A stretch of DNA of 6,739 nucleotides from Chthoniobacterales bacterium (GTDB lineage Bacteria; Verrucomicrobiota; Verrucomicrobiia; Chthoniobacterales; UBA10450), in the NCBI GenBank assembly GCA_013697365.1, contig JACCXA010000294.1, forward strand, positions 1 to 6,739, written 5' to 3'. The notes beneath the pieces were generated by a model that saw only the letters and a program-made list of their open reading frames with translations, was not told the origin of the DNA and did no database searches. A program made the translations under genes and the position numbers. This document shows positions 6,578-6,739 of the stretch, in pieces (the first letter of the stretch is position 1; every line of letters starts with the position of its first letter).

Positions 6578-6739
6578 ATGGCAAATCCGGGACTTACCCC
6601 GTTCACATCCAACGGGACGGCTCCGGGGAATCTAATTCGCGCCGCGACGGCTGCCGCGTTGCTCCTGGTGTGCTCCAGTTGCGCCGAGTTCGAACAGAAT
6701 TCGAGCGGTCGCGCGTCAACCCACCCCTCCGACCAGGCG
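6578..6739 (+). CDS. N-terminus of a predicted lipoprotein, cut by the window edge
   Basis: An ATG at 6578 opens a frame with no stop to the last base: 54 codons, starting MANPGLTPFTSNGTAPGN. LIRAATAAALLLVCSSC (19-35) is a short basic-then-hydrophobic segment ending in a lipobox-like CSSC, followed by a polar, Ser/Asn-rich linker (AEFEQNSSGRASTHPSDQA). This is the classic start of an exported lipoprotein, with Cys35 as the likely lipidation site. The Shine-Dalgarno is poor: AAAGG lies about 12 bases upstream. The body of the protein is outside the window, so no function can be given. The signal-peptide pattern is the main reason to believe the frame is real. Confidence 0.55.
   Translation, partial: MANPGLTPFTSNGTAPGNLIRAATAAALLLVCSSCAEFEQNSSGRASTHPSDQA

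Overview
The window looks like an ordinary chromosomal segment of a Gram-negative, GC-rich bacterium. Lipid A synthesis (lpxA), a TolC-type outer-membrane channel and two predicted lipoproteins require a two-membrane envelope. My best guess for the lineage is a soil-type Verrucomicrobium. This rests on inference: several likely TTG starts, weak or absent Shine-Dalgarno sequences, the style of the small lipoprotein ahead of moeA, and a tandem TTCGATG heptamer array. I recall that array type (translated as repeated MFDVRCS, or NIEHRTS on the other strand) from spurious ORFs in such genomes. No search was possible to confirm it.

Left part, + strand (1-1694): the last 41 codons of a gene that may be a polyprenyl diphosphate synthase, then radC (JAMM/MPN protein of the RadC family), then lpxA, which starts inside the radC stop codon (TGATG). 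These probably form one transcription unit ending at 1694.

Middle and right part, - strand (6246 down to 1741): a small lipoprotein gene overlaps moeA (molybdenum insertion into molybdopterin) by 4 bases. Next come a MarR-family regulator with its own good-looking promoter, a TolC-family outer-membrane protein gene, and pgeF/yfiH (multicopper-oxidase-like purine nucleoside phosphorylase), which overlaps tolC by 4 bases. lpxA and pgeF converge across 46 bases. MarR beside tolC suggests regulated export of a toxic compound, but no inner-membrane pump or periplasmic adaptor gene is visible here.

Right end, + strand (6305-6739): a complete tRNA-Ser(GCU) gene, a short tandem-repeat array just after it, about 110 bases with no gene, and the first 54 codons of a predicted lipoprotein that runs off the window.

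I found no CRISPR array, transposase, toxin-antitoxin pair or obvious new system. The most unusual items are the heptamer array next to the tRNA gene, an 11-base copy of the tRNA 3' end beyond it, the palindrome over the marR start, and substitutions at otherwise well-known active-site positions in LpxA and PgeF.
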